Positions 41,991-45,295 of a stretch of 45,295 nucleotides of DNA are shown one piece after another. The notes under the pieces were generated by a model. It made no database searches. It saw only the letters and a list, made by a program, of their open reading frames with translations, and was not told the DNA's origin. Within the stretch, counting starts at the first letter, position 1; every line of letters starts with the position of its first letter. The translations under genes were made by a program, and so were the position numbers. The DNA is from Bacillota bacterium (GTDB lineage Bacteria; Bacillota; Clostridia; Lachnospirales; Anaerotignaceae), in assembly GCA_022791155.1 (NCBI GenBank), contig JAAVYN010000022.1:1-45295 (forward strand), given 5' to 3'.

Positions 41991-43166
41991 ATGTATAATA
42001 TATTAACTCTCAACACAATTTCGGAAAAGGGGCTTAAAAAGCTGCCCGAAAACCTTTTCAATGTTTCAAGTGACATGCAAAATCCAGAGGGAATAATTGT
42101 GAGAAGCGCTGAAATGCACGATTATAACGTGCCGGACTCACTTCTTGCCGTTGCCCGCGCCGGAGCTGGAACAAACAACATACCAATTGACGCCATGAGC
42201 GAAAAAGGCATAATTGTTTTCAACACTCCCGGCGCAAATGCCAATGCAGTTAAAGAACTTGTTTTGACAGCCATACTCATATCATCAAGAAAAATTGTTG
42301 AAGGAATTGAATGGTCAAACAGCCTCAAAGGGAAAGAGAACATTGACAAGCTTGTTGAAAGCGGAAAGAAGCAGTTTGCCGGCCCTGAAATAAAAGGCAA
42401 AAAGCTTGGTGTGATTGGCCTTGGCGCCATAGGCGTTCTTGTTGCCAACGCGGCTGTGGCCCTTGGCATGGAAGTTATGGGCTATGATCCATATCTCTCT
42501 GTATACTCAGCATGGAGCATATCAAGTGAAGTTGAACTTGCCGATGGTGTGGAACCAATAATTTCCCAATGCGATTATGTGACAATTCATGTGCCGCTCA
42601 ACGACAACACAAAAAATATGTTCAACGATGAAATGTTTTCAATGATGAAAAAGGGAGTTCGCCTTCTCAACTTCTCAAGAGGCGGCCTTGTGGAAACAGA
42701 AGCCCTCAGAAAAGCGCTGAAAGACGGCATTGTTGACAAATATATAACAGACTTTCCAGATGAAGAGGTGCTCAACATGGACAATGTTTTGGCCATTCCG
42801 CACCTTGGCGCTTCCACACCAGAGTCTGAAGAAAACTGTGCCGAAATGGCCGCAACAGAGATAAAAGGCTTCCTCAAATATGGCACAATCAAAAATTCTG
42901 TCAACTTTCCAAACTGTGAGGCGCTCTACACAGGCAAAGCAAGGATCACAATTGCTCACCAGAACATACCAAACATGGTTGGTTCCATCACAGCCATATT
43001 TGCCAAAGAGAACCTCAACATTGACAACATGATCAACAAATCAAAAGGACAATGGGCCTACACCATAATTGACCTTGACAGCCTCTGTGGCAAAAACGAA
43101 GCGCTTCTTGCAGACCTCAAAGCCCTTCCAGGAGTTAAAAAGGCAAGAATTGTGAGAGAAAAATAA
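41991..43166 (+). CDS. serA: D-3-phosphoglycerate dehydrogenase
   Basis: 391 residues with TGGAGGAAAC upstream. The substrate and NAD domains are intact: RAGAGTNNIPI, GVIGLGAIGVLVANAA, the catalytic Arg in LLNFSRGGLVE and the His in AIPHLGASTPESE. The C-terminal ~75 residues form an ACT domain (IAHQNIPNMVGSITAIFAKE), which often mediates serine feedback. It makes 3-phosphohydroxypyruvate, the substrate of SerC encoded just upstream. Confidence 0.96.
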   Translation: MYNILTLNTISEKGLKKLPENLFNVSSDMQNPEGIIVRSAEMHDYNVPDSLLAVARAGAGTNNIPIDAMSEKGIIVFNTPGANANAVKELVLTAILISSRKIVEGIEWSNSLKGKENIDKLVESGKKQFAGPEIKGKKLGVIGLGAIGVLVANAAVALGMEVMGYDPYLSVYSAWSISSEVELADGVEPIISQCDYVTIHVPLNDNTKNMFNDEMFSMMKKGVRLLNFSRGGLVETEALRKALKDGIVDKYITDFPDEEVLNMDNVLAIPHLGASTPESEENCAEMAATEIKGFLKYGTIKNSVNFPNCEALYTGKARITIAHQNIPNMVGSITAIFAKENLNIDNMINKSKGQWAYTIIDLDSLCGKNEALLADLKALPGVKKARIVREK

Positions 43167-43173
43167 GAATAAT

Positions 43174-43275
43174 AAATTTCCCATGACGAGTTCACAAAGT
43201 TTGCATGCAAAAGCAATTTTGAAAATGCGTGTTTCAAAGCCTGACTTGTGAACTTCGCTGTGGGAAATTTTTGTT
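43174..43275 (+). terminator. Terminator of serC-serA
   Basis: AAATTTCCCA (43174-43183) pairs with TGGGAAATTT (43261-43270), and a second helix, GTTCACAA / TTGTGAAC, lies inside. A T-rich run follows. It is a long stem with a large apical loop. Confidence 0.65.
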
Positions 43276-43301
43276 TTGTCAAATCATTTTGAGAGAATAT
43301 A

Positions 43302-43328
43302 TTGACAAATCAGTTTAGCAAGTATACA
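43302..43328 (+). promoter_or_regulatory. marR promoter/operator
   Basis: TTGACAAAT, then TTTAGCAAGTATAC. The same layout recurs at 43869-43895 before tdcB, with the same 15-base spacing. AGCAA...TTGCT (43317-43336) is a possible inverted operator just before the start codon. Confidence 0.6.
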
Positions 43329-43336
43329 CTTTTGCT

Positions 43337-43813
43337 ATGAAGAATGAGAATGCAAACAAATCAAATGATGATTCAAAAATCAGCGGAGCTTTTTTCAGAG
43401 TTGCTTCAAAAATTTCTGACATTGACAAAAAATCTGAATGTGAGCTCAACAATGAAAGCTATGTCAATGCAGAAATGCGCGTTGTCAAACTGATAAAGGA
43501 GCACGAGGGCGTTCATGTGACCAGACTGGCCGAAATGCTCGGCGTCACAAAAGGCGCTGTTTCCCAAACAGCCCTTAAACTTGAAAAAAGGGGGATATTG
43601 ACGAAGGAAAAGGATCCAGACAATCAGTCGCGGATTATGCTGACACTCACTCCAAAAGGCGAAAAGCTTTATTATGTGCATGAGGCATTCCACAAAGAGC
43701 TTGATGACCTGATCAGTGAAACGCTTTCTGGCGCAACAGAGGAAAACAGAATTTTTCTGAAAAGTTTTCTTGACACACTTGAAACAAAAATTCTTGGCAT
43801 ATACATAAAATAA
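43337..43813 (+). CDS. MarR-family transcriptional regulator
   Basis: 158 residues; the start codon lies about nine bases after the -10, so the mRNA leader is very short and there is no clear ribosome binding site. The winged helix-turn-helix is typical: HVTRLAEMLGVTKGAVSQTA, LEKRGILTKEKDPDNQSRIM and TPKGEKLY. It is followed by tdcB, and both genes share one promoter/operator design, so it probably regulates itself and tdcB. The ligand is unknown; threonine, serine or a 2-oxoacid would be logical. Confidence 0.9.
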   Translation: MKNENANKSNDDSKISGAFFRVASKISDIDKKSECELNNESYVNAEMRVVKLIKEHEGVHVTRLAEMLGVTKGAVSQTALKLEKRGILTKEKDPDNQSRIMLTLTPKGEKLYYVHEAFHKELDDLISETLSGATEENRIFLKSFLDTLETKILGIYIK

Positions 43814-43868
43814 AACTGTTTTGACAAAATCGTCCCAAAGTTTTTGTTTCCAAAATATATCTCTAATT

Positions 43869-43895
43869 TTGACAAATGTGTATAGCAGCTATACT
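43869..43895 (+). promoter_or_regulatory. tdcB promoter with MarR-type operator
   Basis: TTGACA at 43869-43874, a 15-base spacer and TATACT at 43890-43895. TATAGC-A-GCTATA (43881-43893) is a perfect palindrome overlapping the -10, a probable MarR site. Confidence 0.65.
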
Positions 43896-43909
43896 ATAAG
43901 GGGGATTTT

Positions 43910-44860
43910 ATGCTTCAGTTAAAAGACATTCAAACAGCAAAACTCAACATAAAAAATTATGTTCATCAAACGCCATTGATACATTCTTCAAACTTAAGCC
44001 GTGTGATTGGGAGCGATGTATATTTCAAATGTGAAAACACACAAAAAACGGGCTCGTTTAAGGCTCGTGGAGCATTTAACAGGCTTTTGTCGCTGAGTTC
44101 TGAAGAGGTTAAAAATGGCGTTGTGTGCTATTCATCAGGCAATCATGCTCAGGCTGTGTGCTATGCTGCTTCTGTTCTCAAAATTCCATCATGGGTTTTT
44201 ATGCCCAAAACAGCCATAAAAGCCAAAGTTGACGCTTGCCGTGACTATGGCGGAAACATCGTTCTTCATGGCAAAACGGGCGCCGATGCCTATCCAAAAG
44301 CGCTTGAATGCATGAAAGAAAAAAATCTTTTTTATGTCGATCCTGTTGAAGACTATGCAATCATGGCTGGCCAAGGAACGGTTGGCCTTGAGATCATGGA
44401 AGTGCTTCCTGACGCCGACACCGTTTATGTTCCTGTTGGCGGCGGCGGGCTTATTTCGGGAATAGCAGCGGCTGTCAAGGGAATTTCACCAAAAACAAAA
44501 ATTGTTGGCGTTGAACCGGAAAACATGAACTGCATGACGTCCTCTGTTTTGGCCAAAAAGATAACAAAAATTGAACGCCGCCATTCAATTGCCGATGGCC
44601 TTGCCGGCGATGCACCAGGCCCAAAAGCCTTTGAAAATGTTTTGGCCTATGTTGACGAAATGATAACTGTGACTGATGAAGAAATAACCGAAGCAATGAA
44701 GCTCATTATGCAAAGAACAAAAATGTTCATAGAGCCCTCGGGCGCATGTGCATTTGCCGGGCTCATGTCCCAAAAAGCCGTTCATGGTCAAAAAAATGTC
44801 TGTGTCATTTCAGGAGGGAACGCCGACTTTAGTTTGCTTTCAGAATTGCTAAAAAAATAA
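43910..44860 (+). CDS. tdcB: Threonine/serine ammonia-lyase, degradative type
   Basis: 316 residues with AAGGGGGAT upstream. It is a fold-type II PLP enzyme: the PLP lysine is in TGSFKARGAFNRL, the substrate loop in SSGNHAQAVCYAA and the phosphate loop in VPVGGGGLISGI; ISGGNADF closes the domain. There is no C-terminal ACT regulatory domain, so it is the short catabolic form that deaminates threonine to 2-oxobutyrate or serine to pyruvate. It lies beside the serine synthesis genes but has its own promoter. 2-Oxobutyrate or pyruvate could be oxidised by 2-oxoacid:ferredoxin oxidoreductases. Confidence 0.93.
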   Translation: MLQLKDIQTAKLNIKNYVHQTPLIHSSNLSRVIGSDVYFKCENTQKTGSFKARGAFNRLLSLSSEEVKNGVVCYSSGNHAQAVCYAASVLKIPSWVFMPKTAIKAKVDACRDYGGNIVLHGKTGADAYPKALECMKEKNLFYVDPVEDYAIMAGQGTVGLEIMEVLPDADTVYVPVGGGGLISGIAAAVKGISPKTKIVGVEPENMNCMTSSVLAKKITKIERRHSIADGLAGDAPGPKAFENVLAYVDEMITVTDEEITEAMKLIMQRTKMFIEPSGACAFAGLMSQKAVHGQKNVCVISGGNADFSLLSELLKK

Positions 44861-44868
44861 AACAATTT

Positions 44869-44910
44869 TCCGGCGGCAAAGCTCAAATTTCATTTGCTGC
44901 CGGATTTTAT
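44869..44910 (+). terminator. Terminator of tdcB
   Basis: TCCGGCGGCAAA (44869-44880) pairs with TTTGCTGCCGGA (44893-44904), with one mismatch, followed by TTTTAT. Confidence 0.85.
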
Positions 44911-44994
44911 ATTTTAAATGAAACAATTTTGTCTGAACATTTGGCTTGCTTAGCCTCTAAGCATATTCCACATGTGCCATGCTGAAGCTCAAAG

Positions 44995-45295
44995 CTTTTT
45001 ATGTGAACCGCGTGAGAGCCGCGGCGCGGAACGAAGAGGAGCGTTTTGCGAAGCAAAATTCGAGAGCTTGCTGGAGCGAACCGGCTGAAAGTGCCGGCGG
45101 CCAAAGGCCGTTTTGCGTAAGCAAAATTCGAGAACCTGCCATGGCCCTCCCACGGTCTTAAATGCCATTTAGAAAGCTAAAATTGACCAGATAATAAATA
45201 CAAATAACGAAATTTGAAAACCTATAGGTTTCCAAATTTATGCCAAATGGCTTTTTAGTTTTTTGAAATTCCCCATAATATTGAATGTCAACAAA
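44995..45295 (+). repeat. Modular hairpin repeat, two modules plus full tail, runs off the window
   Basis: The modules contain CCGCG-TGAGAGC-CGCGG and then ACCGGC-TGAAAGT-GCCGG hairpins, and TTTTGC-GAA-GCAAAA and TTTTGC-GTAA-GCAAAA hairpins before each TTCGAGA core. The tail (45146 onward) carries CCCTCCCACGGTCTTAAATG, a near-perfect 30-base palindrome centred on CCTATAGG (45210-45239) and GCCAAATGGCTTTTT, a small terminator-like hairpin. The element continues past the window end. Confidence 0.85.

Overview
The window looks like chromosomal DNA of an anaerobic, endospore-forming member of the Clostridia with low to moderate GC. The evidence is a canonical alpha/beta small acid-soluble spore protein, a cysteine-rich spore-type small protein, a four-subunit 2-oxoacid:ferredoxin oxidoreductase, an oxygen-sensitive split class I fumarase, a T-box leader, strong AGGAGG ribosome binding sites and SigA-type TTGACA/TATAAT promoters. 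Lachnospirales or Anaerotignum-like is a guess; no 16S or marker gene is present to settle it.

Layout. 1-5.1 kb: two unrecognised small membrane proteins, a GC-rich non-coding island, methionine gamma-lyase (megL), a modular repeat cluster and the spore protein gene. 5.1-10.2 kb (minus strand): a tight tetrapyrrole operon hemA - precorrin-2 dehydrogenase - hemC/cobA/hemD triple fusion - hemB, which would take glutamyl-tRNA to uroporphyrinogen III and on to precorrin-2/sirohydrochlorin (sirohaem, cobalamin). 10.4-16 kb: glycerate kinase, an IclR regulator and the divergent 2-oxoacid:ferredoxin oxidoreductase operon. 16-19.2 kb: a subtilase gene whose 3' end and terminator are duplicated 2.2 kb away. 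The two copies flank a possible effector (peptidoglycan-binding-like motif plus glycine-zipper) and a small membrane protein. 19.3-22.8 kb: cysteine-rich spore protein, an HxlR-type pseudogene, a DUF4177 protein, a DIP1984-family gene followed immediately by a tRNA-like RNA, and a flavodoxin-fold reductase with a divergent HxlR regulator.

22.9-31.6 kb: a four-carbon sugar acid kinase with a PdxA2-type dehydrogenase (D-erythronate/D-threonate type catabolism), a GNAT + DUF2156 pair, a GntR/FCD regulator with twin operators, and dihydroxy-acid dehydratase (ilvD). 32-39.4 kb: zinc-ribbon membrane protein, an oversized FtsA-like ATPase, fumarase alpha/beta, LrgA/LrgB and a YheO-type regulator. 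39.7-45.3 kb: more modular repeats, a serine T-box leader driving serC-serA, a MarR regulator and a degradative threonine/serine deaminase (tdcB) that share one promoter/operator design.

Most unusual items: (1) the DIP1984 gene with the adjacent tRNA-like RNA, which resembles reported RNA-repair-associated tRNA mimics; (2) a family of intergenic elements built of 66-73 bp tandem modules whose hairpin stems covary, each with a conserved tail; (3) the duplicated subtilase 3' end around a toxin-like cassette. All calls come from reading the sequence. No database search or folding program was run.
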